From assembly GCA_030848545.1 (NCBI GenBank), contig JAVDCA010000002.1, positions 124,001-188,000 on the forward strand: DNA of 64,000 nt, written 5' to 3'. Origin of the DNA: Astrobacterium formosum (GTDB lineage: Bacteria > Pseudomonadota > Alphaproteobacteria > Rhizobiales > Xanthobacteraceae). Numbering within the stretch: position 1 is the stretch's first letter; every line of letters starts with the position of its first letter. A program made the translations under genes and the position numbers. Below are positions 34,850 to 42,877 of the stretch, in pieces. The notes beneath the pieces were generated by a model that was not told the DNA's origin, did not search any database, and saw nothing but the letters and a program-made list of their open reading frames with translations.

Positions 34850-35452
34850 TCAGCGATACACCGTCCCGCTCTTGTCGCCGGACGCCTTGGCGGTGCGGGG
34901 CGCATTGACGACCAGCGACGGCTTCGTGGCCGGCAACGGCAGCGGCGCGATGGCGGCGAGCGCACCGTGCTTGGCACGCAGCGCGACGACGTCACCGAAC
35001 TCGATCGCCCGCTGCGGGCAGGCGGCCACGCAGGCCGGTTGCTGGCCCTTGGCGAGTAGATCCACGCAGGCGTCGCACTTGGTCATCTTCTTGGCGACCG
35101 CGTCGAACTGCGGCGCCCCGTAGGGGCACGCCTGCTCGCAGGCGCGGCAGCCGATGCACTTCTCCCGCTCGATCAGCACAAGGCCGTTGGACGAGCGCTT
35201 GGCATGGGCGCCGGTCGGACAGACCTTCACGCAGGCCGGATCGGCGCATTCGTTGCACGCGATCGAGACGTAGTAGGCATAGACGTCCTGGGCCCAGGCG
35301 CCGTCCACCTCTTCCCATTCGCCGCCCGCATATTCCACCACGCGGCGGAAGTTGCGGCCGACGGGCAAGTCCTTCTTGTCCTTGCAGGCGATCATGCACG
35401 TCTTGCAGCCGACGCACTTGGCAACGTCGATGAAGAATCCGAGTTGGGTCAT
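34850..35452 (-). CDS. DmsB-like 4Fe-4S electron-transfer subunit
   Basis: A 200-residue ferredoxin-type subunit with four cysteine clusters: CVGCKTCMIAC, CNECADPACVKVCP, CIGCRACEQACPYG and CDACVDLLAKGQQPACVAACP. This is the arrangement of DmsB/NrfC proteins, which pass electrons between a quinol-oxidising membrane subunit and the molybdenum subunit. It follows dmsA by 11 bases. No DmsC-type membrane anchor follows; a repeat does. Confidence 0.94.
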   Translation of the reverse strand: MTQLGFFIDVAKCVGCKTCMIACKDKKDLPVGRNFRRVVEYAGGEWEEVDGAWAQDVYAYYVSIACNECADPACVKVCPTGAHAKRSSNGLVLIEREKCIGCRACEQACPYGAPQFDAVAKKMTKCDACVDLLAKGQQPACVAACPQRAIEFGDVVALRAKHGALAAIAPLPLPATKPSLVVNAPRTAKASGDKSGTVYR

Positions 35453-35463
35453 GGTCGCCTCCT

Positions 35464-37884
35464 TCACGCCTTGCGCACGTCGACGAGATTGGTGTGCGAC
35501 GGGTTGGCCTTGGCGAGCGGCGACGGCCGCTGGCTGGTCAGCATGTTGATGGCGCCACCCTCGTCGATGCCGTCGGGCCGCGGCTTGTACCAGGCCCCCT
35601 GCGGCATCGCGATCACGCCGGGCATGATGCGCGGCGTCACCTTGGCGGGCATGACGAGCGCGCCGCGGTCGTTGAAGACCTTGACCTTGTCGCCGGTCTT
35701 GATGCCGCGCTTCCTGGCGTCGCGCGGGTTGAGCATCACCAGATCGGGATGGGTTTCGCGCAGCCACGGGATGTTGTGGTAGGTCGAATGCGTGCGCCCC
35801 GGCCCGTGGAAGCCGAACGCCTGCAGGGGATATTTCTTCGCCTTGACGTCGCTCGGGCTGTCCCAGGTGGCGACGTATTTGGGCAGGGCCGAGATGACGT
35901 CGCCCTTGGGCAGCTCCCACTCGGACGCGATCTTGGCGAGCCGCTCCGAATAGATCTCGATCTTGCCGGACGGCGTCTTGAGCTTGTTCTTGACCGGATC
36001 GGCACGGAAATCCTTGAGCACGATGCCGTCATGGGTCGCCGGCTGCACCTTGACCAGGCCCTTCTGCCAGAATTCGGCAAATTCCGGCAGGCTCGGATGT
36101 TTCTTGCGGGTCTCGGCATAGCACCACTCGATCCATTGCTCGAGACTGCGGCCTTCCGTGAACTTCTGCTCGACCCCCATGCGGCGGGAGAGTTCGCGGC
36201 AGATGTCGTAGTTCGATTTCGCCTCGCCGAGCGGCTCGACCGCCTTCTGCATGGCGACCAGGAAGGTGTAGCGGCCCGACGCGTAGCTGTCGGCCGCCAT
36301 GTCGGGGGATTCCATCATCATGGTCGCCGGCAGCAGGATGTCGGCATAGCGCGCCGTCGGCGTCATCTGGTTGTCGACCACCAGGATGAATTCGCACTTC
36401 TTGTCGTCCTGCAGCGTCTTGTGCGTGCGGTTGATGTCGGAGTGCTGGTTGATGAGCGTGTTGCTCTGGTGCACCCACATGAACTTGATGGGCTGCTTGA
36501 GCTGGTCGACGCCGCGCACGCCGTCGCGCTTGGCCGTCATCTCGCGGCCGCGCGCGATGGCGTCGGTCCACAGGAAGCACGGGATCGCCGCCTTGATCGG
36601 ATTGGCGGGCCGCGGCAGGCTGACCTCGCCTAGCCAGGCGTCGCCCTCGCGGGCGCCCGTATTGGTGCCGGGCAGGCCGATATTGCCGGTCAGGATCGGC
36701 AGCATCGCGATGGCGCGCGCCGTCTGCTCGCCATTCGCCTGGCGCTGCGGTCCCCAGCCCTGAGAAATGTAGACCGGCCGCGTACCGCCGATCTCGCGGG
36801 CGAGCCGGGCAATGTTCGCGGCCGGCACGCCGCAGACCTTCGCGGCCCAGGCGGGGGTTTTGGCGACGCCGTCAGGCCCCTTGCCGAGGATGTAGCTCTT
36901 GTAATCGGAATTCTTCGGCGCCGAGGCCGGCAGCGTCTTCTCGTCATAGCCGACGCAGTATTTGTCGAGGAAGTCCTGGTCGACCAGGTTCTCGGTGATC
37001 AGCACGTAAGCGATGCCCTCGACCAGCGCGGCGTCGGTGCCGGGCCGGATCGCCACCCACTCGTCCTCCTTGCCGAGCGCGGAGTCGGTGTAGATCGGGT
37101 CGATCATGATGGTGCGGGTCTTGCCGGCTTCCTTGGCGCAGGCGATCTCCCAGGTCTGGCCGATGCCGGAGGTGCGCGTCACCGCCTGGTTGTTGCCGAA
37201 GGTGACGTAGAGCTTGGCATTGGCGATCTGCGAAGCGAGCGAACCGGCGCCGTTGCCGAAGCCCACATAGGAGAACTCGCCATAGGTATAAGGCCACGCC
37301 GCGATGGTCTGGCCGGCCGAATAGTCGCCGTAGAAGTTGAGATAGCCGCCGATGCAGTTGAGGAAACGCATCGCCGCGTTGCGGTTCGACACGAAGGCCT
37401 GGTTGCCGGAGCCGTAATGGAAGTAGATGGCCTCGTTGCCGTACTTGGCGATGGTGTCCTTGAGCTTGCCGGCGACGGTGTCGAGCGCCTCGTCCCAGGA
37501 GATGCGTTCGAACTTGCCTTCGCCGCGCTTGCCGACCCGCTTCATGGGATAGAGCAGCCGTTCCTTGGCGTAGAGCCGCTCCCGCATGGAGCGGCCGCGC
37601 TGGCACGGACGCGCCTGCGGCACCGCGCAGCCATCGGCGACGTCGAATTCCGGTTCGATCCGGGTCACCTTGCCGCCCTTGGATACCACCCGCATGGGGC
37701 AACGGCTGCCGCAATTGACCACGCAGGACGTCCAGGTGACGGTCTCGCCCGTAGCGGCCGACTGCGCGAGGGCGCGGGCGACCGGCATGACGGGGGTTCC
37801 GGCCGCCGCCAGCGCCGCCACGGCGGCCGATTGTTGGAGAAATTCTCTGCGCGGTATCAAACGACCGCCTGATCGCCTCGACAT
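35464..37884 (-). CDS. DmsA-like molybdopterin oxidoreductase
   Basis: Catalytic subunit, 806 residues, of a DMSO-reductase-family enzyme (DMSO, TMAO, selenate or related acceptor). The twin-arginine signal RREFLQQSAAVAALAAAG predicts export to the periplasm; the N-terminal cluster TSCVVNCGSRCPMRVVSKGGKVTRIEPE has the FS0 cysteine pattern of DmsA; then come GRSMRERLYAKERLLYPMKRVG, the pterin-binding SQGWGPQRQANGEQTARAIAMLPILTG and the C-terminal MoCo dinucleotide domain. Start is ATG 37884 with GGAGGTGCCC; a GTG at 37890 is less likely. An FNR/FixK box lies 79 bases upstream. No DmsD/TorD chaperone gene is seen. Confidence 0.94.
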   Translation of the reverse strand: MSRRSGGRLIPRREFLQQSAAVAALAAAGTPVMPVARALAQSAATGETVTWTSCVVNCGSRCPMRVVSKGGKVTRIEPEFDVADGCAVPQARPCQRGRSMRERLYAKERLLYPMKRVGKRGEGKFERISWDEALDTVAGKLKDTIAKYGNEAIYFHYGSGNQAFVSNRNAAMRFLNCIGGYLNFYGDYSAGQTIAAWPYTYGEFSYVGFGNGAGSLASQIANAKLYVTFGNNQAVTRTSGIGQTWEIACAKEAGKTRTIMIDPIYTDSALGKEDEWVAIRPGTDAALVEGIAYVLITENLVDQDFLDKYCVGYDEKTLPASAPKNSDYKSYILGKGPDGVAKTPAWAAKVCGVPAANIARLAREIGGTRPVYISQGWGPQRQANGEQTARAIAMLPILTGNIGLPGTNTGAREGDAWLGEVSLPRPANPIKAAIPCFLWTDAIARGREMTAKRDGVRGVDQLKQPIKFMWVHQSNTLINQHSDINRTHKTLQDDKKCEFILVVDNQMTPTARYADILLPATMMMESPDMAADSYASGRYTFLVAMQKAVEPLGEAKSNYDICRELSRRMGVEQKFTEGRSLEQWIEWCYAETRKKHPSLPEFAEFWQKGLVKVQPATHDGIVLKDFRADPVKNKLKTPSGKIEIYSERLAKIASEWELPKGDVISALPKYVATWDSPSDVKAKKYPLQAFGFHGPGRTHSTYHNIPWLRETHPDLVMLNPRDARKRGIKTGDKVKVFNDRGALVMPAKVTPRIMPGVIAMPQGAWYKPRPDGIDEGGAINMLTSQRPSPLAKANPSHTNLVDVRKA

Positions 37885-37935
37885 GGGCACCTCCGGAGGG
37901 AAATGAAAAGCCGCCTGGTGCGGGGGTTTAGAAGG

Positions 37936-37976
37936 ATTCTACATGGTGCCCCCGTGGTCGTTTTGACCCCGGTCAA
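37936..37976 (-). promoter_or_regulatory. FNR/FixK box and -10 element of the dmsA promoter
   Basis: TTGACCCCGGTCAA (37963-37976) is a perfect TTGA-N6-TCAA dyad. On the minus strand a -10-like TAGAAT is at 37941-37936. If transcription starts near 37929, the box centre is at about -40.5, the usual class II activation position. Supports induction at low oxygen. Confidence 0.75.
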
Positions 37977-38057
37977 CTGACGCTCCGTCAGAGCCTGCGG
38001 CCCTTCGTTCGCGATCAGCGCCTCCGCCTCCCGGATCGGGAGGGCTCACGGCGCCAC

Positions 38058-38071
38058 TTGACCGCCATCAA
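38058..38071 (+). promoter_or_regulatory. Second FNR/FixK box, upstream of the CBS-domain gene
   Basis: TTGACCGCCATCAA, again TTGA-N6-TCAA, 124 bases before ATG 38195. A weak -10 (TTCTAT, 38094-38099) lies where a class II promoter would put it. The two boxes are 95 bases apart centre to centre in a divergent spacer. Confidence 0.65.
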
Positions 38072-38194
38072 TGCGGCGACTGCGGAAAAATGCTTCTATG
38101 ACGAGCCTCAATGCCAAGCCGCACCAACGCCTCCGTGCCCGCCGGCACCAAAATGCCGGGAGCATGCAGGCGAGCCATTCATGGGAGAAGTCCG

Positions 38195-38614
38195 ATGAAG
38201 GTCAAAGAGGCTATGCACCTAGGCGTCAAGTGGGTTACGCCCTATACGCCGGTCGTCACCATCGCCCGGATGATGCGCGACCAGGACATCGGCGCCGTTC
38301 CGGTCGGCGACAACGACCGCCTGGTCGGTATGGTCACCGATCGCGACATCGCCATGCGGGTGGTCGCCGACGGCGTCGATGCGACCCACCTCTCAGCCGC
38401 CGACGTGATGACGAAGGGCATCGTCTATTGCCGTGACGACGAGAACGTCATCGACGCCGTGCGGGTCATGGAAAGCCAGCGGGTCCGTCGCCTGCCGGTC
38501 ATCGACGAAAACAAGCGCATGGTCGGCATCCTGAGCCTGGGCGACGTCTCCCATGCGGCCTCGCAGCTCCTGACCGGCGAAGTCATCAAGGCGGTGTCGG
38601 CCCATCACGCCTGA
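38195..38614 (+). CDS. Tandem CBS-domain protein
   Basis: A 139-residue protein made of two CBS repeats (MKVKEAMHLGVKWVTPYTPVVTIARMMRDQDIGAVPV ... GMVTDRDIAMRVV and ADVMTKGIVYCRDDENVIDAVRVMESQRVRRLPVI ... VGILSLGDVSH). Such stand-alone CBS pairs bind adenine nucleotides and sense energy state. The gene is divergent from dmsA and has its own FNR/FixK-type box, which suits proteins of the microaerobic regulon. GGGAGAAGTCC precedes the ATG. Confidence 0.93.
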   Translation: MKVKEAMHLGVKWVTPYTPVVTIARMMRDQDIGAVPVGDNDRLVGMVTDRDIAMRVVADGVDATHLSAADVMTKGIVYCRDDENVIDAVRVMESQRVRRLPVIDENKRMVGILSLGDVSHAASQLLTGEVIKAVSAHHA

Positions 38615-38694
38615 ACCGCCGCTTCGTTCGGGCGGCGAGTTGACGCCGGCACGTTGACGCGCTGTAAGGTCGGCGACTTCCGCCGGAGCCGCCG

Positions 38695-39189
38695 ATGTCC
38701 ATATATTGCTGGCGTGCCATGTCGGCCGCCGATCTCGCCGCCGTGCGCTCGATCGCCGATATGGTCCACACCGCTCATCCGGAGCGGCCGGCCGTGTTCG
38801 CCGAACGGCTGCGCCTCCACCCCGCCGGCTGCTTCGTTCTTGCCGGCGCCGGCGGTGCCGTCGAAGGCTATGCGCTCAGCCATCCGTGGGACGGGCCACC
38901 GCCGGCGCTCGACACGCTGCTCGAGACGTTGCCGGCGGTGCCGAGCACCTTCTACATCCACGATATCGCCCTCCTGCCGGCAGCCCGCGGCCGCCACGCC
39001 GCCGCCGACATCATGGCGCGGCTCGCCGAACATGCCCGGCGCGAGGGCCTGCCGTCGCTCTCCCTCATCGCGGTCGGCGGCACCGCGGTCGTGTGGGCGC
39101 GGCTGGGATTCTGTCCGCATGAGGACACGCACGCGGCCAAGCTCGCGTCCTACGGCGCCGGCGCCGTGCAGATGATGCGGGCCGTGTGA
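38695..39189 (+). CDS. GNAT-family N-acetyltransferase
   Basis: A 164-residue acetyltransferase: N-terminal YCWRAMSAADLAAVRSIADMVHTAHPERPAVFAERL, GYALSHPW, and the acetyl-CoA motif A in YIHDIALLPAARGRHAAADIMARLAEHARREGL (P-A-A-R-G-R-H replaces the usual Q-x-x-G-x-G). Motif B is VVWARLGFCP. Substrate unknown. GGAGCCGCCG precedes ATG 38695. Confidence 0.85.
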   Translation: MSIYCWRAMSAADLAAVRSIADMVHTAHPERPAVFAERLRLHPAGCFVLAGAGGAVEGYALSHPWDGPPPALDTLLETLPAVPSTFYIHDIALLPAARGRHAAADIMARLAEHARREGLPSLSLIAVGGTAVVWARLGFCPHEDTHAAKLASYGAGAVQMMRAV

Positions 39190-39219
39190 GGCCAACGCTC
39201 GCTCGCAATGACGCAGTCT

Positions 39220-41367
39220 TCAAGCCACGTCGCGGGCCCGGCGCGAGCCGGCGGCGAGCATGTCGAGGACCTCGAACTGCGGTCGTGCGCGGCTGAACAG
39301 GAAGCCCTGCGCCTCCTTGCAGCCTTCTTCTTCGAGACAGGCGAGATCGGCTTCGTTCTCGACGCCTTCGGCCGTGATGGCGATCCCGAGGCTTTCGCCC
39401 AGACCGATGATCGCCCGCACGATCGCCTGGGAATCCGCATTGGAACCGAGATCGCGCACAAAGGAACGGTCGATCTTGAGCTTGTCGAACGGAAAGCTGC
39501 GCAGATAGGACAGCGACGAATAGCCGGTGCCGAAATCGTCCATGGAGATGCGCACGCCCAACGCCCGCAGGGCATGCAGCGTCGCCAGCACGTGGTCGCT
39601 GCGATCGAGCAGCACCGTCTCGGTGATTTCGAGCTCGAGCCGGCGCGGCGGCAGCGCGGCGCGCTCGAGCGCGTCCTTGACGGTCTGCAGGAGGGCGCCG
39701 TTGCGGAACTGGAGCGGCGAGAGATTGACCGCCACCGTGACGGGGTCGGGCCATTTGGCCGCGTCGGCACAGGCCCGGCGCAGCACGAAGGCGCCGATGG
39801 CTCCGATCAGGCCGGTCTCCTCGGCGACCGGCACGAAATCGGACGGCGGCACCATGCCGTGTTCGGGATGCCGCCAGCGCAGCAGCGCCTCGAAGCCGGA
39901 GACGTTGCGGCGGTCGAGGGCGATCAGCGGCTGGTAGTGCACTTCGAGCGCCTCGGCGGCGACCGCATTGCGAAGATCGATCTCCAGCCGCCGCCGCGCC
40001 TGCAGCCGGGCATCCATCTCCGCCTCGAAGAAGCGGCATGCCCCCTTGCCGTCGCCTTTGGCACGATAGAGCGCCATGTCGGCATTCTTGAGAAGACGAT
40101 CGGCGTCATCGGCATCGACGGGCGCGAACGCGATGCCGACCGAGGCCCCGATAGTGACCTGATGGCCGTCGAGGCTGTAGGGCGCGCTGACCACGTCGAT
40201 GATGCACTCGGCGAGCGCGCCGACCTCGGCCGGCGTCTCCACGTCGGGGTGCAGGACGGCGAACTCGTCGCCGCCGAGCCGCGCCACCATGTCGTGCTCG
40301 CCCAGCGCCGAGCGCAGGCGGGCCGCCACTTCCTGCAGCAGGAGATCGCCGAACGGATGGCCGAGCGTATCGTTGACGGCTTTGAAATTGTCGAGGTCGA
40401 TGCACAACGTGGCGACGCCGAGGCCGTTGCGGCGGGCGCGCACCAGCATCTCCTCCATGTGCATGCGCAGCAGGACACGGTTGGGCAGCGACGTCAGGGC
40501 GTCGTGATGGGCCATGAAGGCGACCCGCGCCTCGGCGCGCTTGCGCTCGGTGATGTCGACGGCGGCGACCAGCGCTGCCGGAACGTTCTCCCAGGCGAAC
40601 AGGCGCGAGAAGAGGGCGACGTCGATGGCGGTTCCGTCGGCCTTGCGCTGCCGGAAGGTTCGTCCGGCCGCGTCCGCGCTTTCGTCGGCGAGATCGGGCA
40701 AGTCACCGTCGTCGTGGAGTTCGGCGAGCCCCATGCCGAGGAGGGCATCGCGCCCATGGCCGTAATGGGCGACGGCGGCATCGTTGGCGGCGACGATGCG
40801 TCCACCATCGAGGGCGCACACGAACATCGGCACCGGATTGGCGTCGAACAGAAGCCGGAACGAGGCTTCGCGCCGCTTCATCTCGGTGATGTCGACGCGC
40901 AGCCCGATGACCCCGCCTTCGGCCGTGCGGCGCTCCTCGATCAGGATGCAGCGACCGTCGGACAGGCGCTGCTCGTGGCGTCCGCGCGGATTGGCGAGCA
41001 GCATCAGGCGCTCGGCGATCCAGTCCTCCTCGCGGCCGGCCGCCTCCGGATAGTCACCACGGGCGACGCCGATGCGCAGCGTGTCGGCGAGCCGCGCCCC
41101 GGGCGCGAACAGGTCGGCGCTGCGCTTGTAGATGTCGGCATATTGCTGGTTCCACAGGATGTAGCGGCCGTCGGCATCGAGAAACACGATGCCTTCGGGC
41201 AGGATGTCGAGGGCGTCGCGCAGCCGTTCGTGGGCACGGCGGGCCTCGGCGATGGCCGCCTTGGCCTCGGCGCGGGCCCTCACCAGCGACTTCTGCCCGC
41301 TCGCGGATTTGCGCACCGCCGACACGCGCTTGGACTTCGGCGACGACTGCGGTCGAACTTTCGACAT
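39220..41367 (-). CDS. PAS-GGDEF-EAL c-di-GMP signalling protein
   Basis: A 715-residue protein that probably makes or breaks cyclic di-GMP. After a basic N-terminus and coiled coil (ARAEAKAAIAEARRAHERLRDAL) come three PAS-like regions (ILPEGIVFLDADGRYILWNQ; REASFRLLFDANPVPMFVCALDGGRIVAAND; and an associated PAC), then GGDEF (RLGGDEFAVLHP, with SLPNRVLLRMHM before it), then EAL (EALLRWRHPEHG, ENEADL, ITAEGVE). Both active-site motifs are intact, so a bifunctional or dominant EAL activity is possible. GGGGGAGAAG precedes ATG 41367. Not membrane-bound. Confidence 0.94.
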   Translation of the reverse strand: MSKVRPQSSPKSKRVSAVRKSASGQKSLVRARAEAKAAIAEARRAHERLRDALDILPEGIVFLDADGRYILWNQQYADIYKRSADLFAPGARLADTLRIGVARGDYPEAAGREEDWIAERLMLLANPRGRHEQRLSDGRCILIEERRTAEGGVIGLRVDITEMKRREASFRLLFDANPVPMFVCALDGGRIVAANDAAVAHYGHGRDALLGMGLAELHDDGDLPDLADESADAAGRTFRQRKADGTAIDVALFSRLFAWENVPAALVAAVDITERKRAEARVAFMAHHDALTSLPNRVLLRMHMEEMLVRARRNGLGVATLCIDLDNFKAVNDTLGHPFGDLLLQEVAARLRSALGEHDMVARLGGDEFAVLHPDVETPAEVGALAECIIDVVSAPYSLDGHQVTIGASVGIAFAPVDADDADRLLKNADMALYRAKGDGKGACRFFEAEMDARLQARRRLEIDLRNAVAAEALEVHYQPLIALDRRNVSGFEALLRWRHPEHGMVPPSDFVPVAEETGLIGAIGAFVLRRACADAAKWPDPVTVAVNLSPLQFRNGALLQTVKDALERAALPPRRLELEITETVLLDRSDHVLATLHALRALGVRISMDDFGTGYSSLSYLRSFPFDKLKIDRSFVRDLGSNADSQAIVRAIIGLGESLGIAITAEGVENEADLACLEEEGCKEAQGFLFSRARPQFEVLDMLAAGSRRARDVA

Positions 41368-41922
41368 GAGCGCTTCTCCCCCACCCCTACGCAGGTGTGT
41401 TGTGAAGGAGCATGCCTTAAGAAGAGGTGACGCGAGGGAACCCGCATCCGACCGCGCGACCGATCGGCTGCCGACGAAAGCGTCACGCCGAGATGCTGCG
41501 CATGGACGCGTGGCGGCCCGAGCGCATCCTGCCGCCGTTTTGAAGAGCAATCGTCGAGCTCAACGGCCTCCGGATACGAGGTCCGCAATGCTGTCATGCG
41601 ACCTTCGCCCGCCGAGCGGGCACGCTGCATGAATTTTCGTCAGCTAGGGCGATGGTTAAGGATTGTCCGGCGGATCGGTGGTTCTTTGAATCATTCCCGC
41701 GCTCTGCCGCCCGCCGTGCCGGCGAACGTGTATGCCCCTGGACGACATGCCCTTGGGCAAAGCTTTGAAACCCGCCCCCGGATCGACGATCCGGAGGCGT
41801 ATTCGACTGATACTCTTTCCGCGAGATTGCCTCGGCAGCGCGCCCGGGGCACGAACCGAACTGATCAGTCGGAAGGAGTATGAGGTCCCATCACGCCGTC
41901 ACCAGGCGCGCGCGGCCTGCGC
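41368..41922. other. Gap of 555 bases with hairpins, no gene seen
   Basis: Short frames are present but have no ribosome site and unlikely composition. Two structures stand out: a hairpin with arms CCGGATC (41778-41784) and GATCCGG (41788-41794), and the 10-base palindrome ACTGATCAGT (41860-41869). The first may end leftward transcription from the PRC-barrel gene. Confidence 0.55.
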
Positions 41923-42303
41923 TCACATCGTCCAATAGGGCTGGACATTGTAGTAGTCGTGCAGCGACTGGCCGCGCTCACGGCTCGTCCAATCCCAGGT
42001 CTCGTGCCGGGAATATTTGGGCGCGCCCTTGAGCTGCTGCTCGGTGATGTCGACCTCGTAACCGTCGAGGCGGGGATTGTAGGTCAGGAGCGACCACGGC
42101 AGCGGGTAGTAGTCCTCGCCGATGCCGAGGAAGCCGCCGAAGCTCATGACCGCATAGGCGACCTTGCCGGTCACCTTGTCGATCATGACGCGTTCGATGG
42201 AGCCGATGCTGTCGCCGTTGGAACGCACCACTGCGGTTCCCTCGACCTTGTCGCTGCCGATCAGCGACGCCGTTTCGCGCTTGTCCAGAGTCGTCTGGGC
42301 CAT
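41923..42303 (-). CDS. PRC-barrel domain stress protein
   Basis: A 126-residue protein with one PRC-barrel (ETASLIGSDKVEGTAVVRSNGDSIGSIERVMIDKVTGKVAYAVMSFGGFLGIGEDYYPLPWSLLTYN), a fold also found in photosynthetic reaction centre H and RimM. The rest (LDGYEVDITEQQLKGAPKY) follows a common Hyphomicrobiales pattern. The upstream EcfG promoter makes it a general-stress gene. GAGAGGAATTC precedes ATG 42303. Confidence 0.92.
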   Translation of the reverse strand: MAQTTLDKRETASLIGSDKVEGTAVVRSNGDSIGSIERVMIDKVTGKVAYAVMSFGGFLGIGEDYYPLPWSLLTYNPRLDGYEVDITEQQLKGAPKYSRHETWDWTSRERGQSLHDYYNVQPYWTM

Positions 42304-42343
42304 TGAATTCCTCTCCACATCGTCGTTCCTCCCTTGCCCCGGC

Positions 42344-42369
42344 AACGCCGGCCGCCGAATGCCAGTTCC
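42344..42369 (-). promoter_or_regulatory. EcfG general-stress promoter (leftward)
   Basis: On the minus strand: GGAAC (42369-42365), 17-base spacer, CGTT (42347-42344). This matches the alphaproteobacterial sigma-EcfG consensus GGAAC-N16/17-CGTT. Predicted start about 35 bases before ATG 42303. Confidence 0.85.
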
Positions 42370-42384
42370 GCGTCGCGCGCATCG

Positions 42385-42410
42385 GGAACCGGGCCTTGTC
42401 GGCGCGCGTT
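42385..42410 (+). promoter_or_regulatory. EcfG general-stress promoter (rightward)
   Basis: GGAAC (42385-42389), 17-base spacer, CGTT (42407-42410), a full match to the sigma-EcfG consensus, ending 32 bases before ATG 42443. It faces away from the leftward copy at 42344. Confidence 0.85.
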
Positions 42411-42442
42411 TTCATCGTGGCGACGAGAGGACGGAGCTGTCC

Positions 42443-42817
42443 ATGCCGCACGGAGACAAGTCGAGCTACACCTCCAAGCAGAAGCGCAAGGCCGAACACA
42501 TCGAAGAGGGATACGAAGACCGCGGCGTCAAACCCAAGGAAGCGGCGCGGCGTGCCTGGGCGACCGTCAACAAGGAAACCGGCGGCGGCAAGAAGAGCGG
42601 CTCCGGCCGCGGCAAGACGGAAAGCCACGCCTCGTCCCGCAAGGGCGGCCACCTCGGCGGCGCGGTCGCCGCCAAGCGCCCGCCGGCGGCGCGCTCCGCC
42701 TCCGCCCGCAAGGCGGCCAAGACCCGCAAGGCTGCCAAAACCCGCTCGGCGGCCAAAACCCGCTCGGCGACGAAGAGCCGCTCGGCGGCCAAGAGCCGCA
42801 AGGCACGGGCGGGGTAA
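42443..42817 (+). CDS. Small stress protein with basic histone-like tail
   Basis: A 124-residue protein. The N-terminal third (PHGDKSSYTSKQKRKAEHIEEGYEDRGVKPKEAARRAWATVNKETGGGKKSGSGRGK) matches a widespread proteobacterial family often labelled plasmid stabilisation protein, without good evidence of that role. The end is a run of (K/S)-A-A-K-T-R-(S/K) units rich in Lys, Arg, Ala and Ser, like the tails of HU/H1-type DNA-binding proteins. Under an EcfG promoter it may compact or protect DNA during stress. Confidence 0.82.
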   Translation: MPHGDKSSYTSKQKRKAEHIEEGYEDRGVKPKEAARRAWATVNKETGGGKKSGSGRGKTESHASSRKGGHLGGAVAAKRPPAARSASARKAAKTRKAAKTRSAAKTRSATKSRSAAKSRKARAG

Positions 42818-42877
42818 GCCCGTTTCGCTCCCAATGACCGGTTCACCAGCACGGCCTCGATCGGCTATCAATGGGCC

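Noticed and set aside
39208-41430. 740-codon frame antisense to the GGDEF-EAL gene
   Set aside because: Same reason: the minus strand has clear PAS, GGDEF and EAL motifs, and the plus-strand translation is low-complexity and domain-free.
41596-41938. Short rightward frames between the GGDEF-EAL gene and the PRC-barrel gene
   Set aside because: Either no ribosome site or antisense overlap with the PRC-barrel gene; composition is not protein-like. The AAGGAGT before an ATG at 41879 looks good, but the frame after it runs antisense through a sure gene.
42443-42817. Plasmid stabilisation (toxin-antitoxin) gene
   Set aside because: The common database label has no support here: no partner gene, a chromosomal setting and a general-stress promoter.
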